From the NCBI RefSeq assembly GCF_002563955.1, contig NZ_PDJE01000001.1, forward strand, positions 2,418,001 to 2,482,000: a stretch of 64,000 nucleotides of DNA, in the 5' to 3' direction. A program made the position numbers and the translations under genes. The DNA comes from Paramicrobacterium agarici (GTDB lineage: Bacteria > Actinomycetota > Actinomycetes > Actinomycetales > Microbacteriaceae). A model generated the notes under the pieces. That model ran no database searches, was not told the origin of the DNA, and saw only the letters and a list, made by a program, of their open reading frames with translations. Position 1 is the first letter of the stretch. Each line of letters begins with the position of its first letter. Of the stretch, positions 63,742-64,000 are shown in pieces.

Positions 63742-64000
63742 TCAGCCAGGCGCTGTCTCGGCGCTCCGGATGGCATCGGCCACCGCGATTCCGGCGAACT
63801 CGGCGGCCTTCTCAACCGAGTCACCCGCAAGTAGGCGCACGACAACGGTCGCGGCGAAGATATCTCCGGCGCCCTTGGCGTGGGTTGTGATACGCGCGTG
63901 CTCGACGGTCGTGCAGCCTGCATCGGTCACGACGAGGTTGCTCACGCTATCGTCAGCGGAGTGTCCCGCACTGGTCACGATCACCCAGCCGTCGGGGCTG
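63742..64000 (-). CDS. pdxY: pyridoxal kinase, 3' part
   Basis: The last 85 codons of a ribokinase/PfkB-superfamily kinase; the gene continues past the window edge. KGAGDIFAATVVVRLLAGDS contains the catalytic aspartate and anion hole, and the preceding SPDGWVIVTSAGH matches PdxY-type pyridoxal kinases better than sugar kinases. It would phosphorylate pyridoxal in B6 salvage. It is convergent with the S4 gene. Confidence 0.75.
   Translation of the reverse strand, partial: SPDGWVIVTSAGHSADDSVSNLVVTDAGCTTVEHARITTHAKGAGDIFAATVVVRLLAGDSVEKAAEFAGIAVADAIRSAETAPG

Noticed and set aside
1..64000. tRNA, rRNA, tmRNA, RNase P RNA, CRISPR, insertion sequence or prophage
   Set aside because: No T-arm consensus, no conserved RNA signatures, no spaced direct repeats of CRISPR type, and no transposase, integrase or phage structural gene could be seen on either strand by eye.

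Overview
The window is chromosomal DNA of a high-GC Gram-positive actinobacterium. Gene content and order point to the family Microbacteriaceae: trpD divergent from ctaE-qcrCAB, a dcw division cluster without ftsA, DivIVA/Wag31, SepF and YggT, a GarA-like FHA protein beside two MerR regulators, and the order idsA - Rv2175c-like - pknL - aroG - plsC known from Mycobacterium tuberculosis. The genus cannot be fixed from the sequence alone. Nearly all of it is core genome. I see no prophage, insertion sequence, CRISPR array, rRNA or tRNA.

Layout. 0.1-2.7 kb: small accessory genes (a methyltransferase-acetyltransferase fusion, a Nudix protein, a zinc-ribbon-like small protein, an SRPBCC protein). 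2.7-5.1 kb: dhaKLM, a PTS-type dihydroxyacetone kinase. 5.2-14.9 kb: trpD, then the respiratory genes ctaE-qcrC-qcrA-qcrB (+) and ctaC-ctaD-ctaF (-), plus erpA. These encode the cytochrome bcc-aa3 supercomplex. Between the two respiratory blocks lies an unexplained stretch of about 560 bp. 15-27 kb: a dipeptidase, a DUF3043 protein, then a long leftward run of wag31, lspA, an rluD-type gene, dnaE, a proline-rich membrane protein, hisD, nrdR and pyrD. 27-42.2 kb: yggT, sepF, ftsZ, ftsQ, murC, murG, ftsW, murD, mraY, murF, ftsI, ftsL, rsmH, mraZ, almost all overlapping or closely spaced, with no murE. 42.2-53.3 kb: MraZ-box region, a DUF3040 gene, polyprenyl synthase, Rv2175c-like protein, four-LysM secreted protein, PASTA kinase, class II DAHP synthase, acyltransferase, ROK glucokinase and acyl-CoA synthetase. 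53.3-64 kb: def, a MinD-like ATPase with a disordered N-terminus, pyruvate carboxylase, an orphan ParA, two MerR regulators, an FHA protein, pgsA, an SGNH hydrolase, an S4 RNA-binding protein and the 3' end of pdxY.

The genes form a few working groups: aerobic respiration, cell-wall synthesis and septation with apical growth, Ser/Thr kinase and FHA signalling that touches both central metabolism and the wall, and central carbon metabolism. A recurring promoter layout stands out. A TANNNT-like hexamer sits 6-7 bases before the ATG or GTG of many first genes, which suggests widespread leaderless transcription. The most interesting non-coding signals are three 10-bp-phased MraZ-box clusters, paired repeats 21 bp apart upstream of pknL, an inverted repeat inside the ctaE promoter, and the orphan stretch between qcrB and ctaF. 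I found no convincing new multi-gene system.
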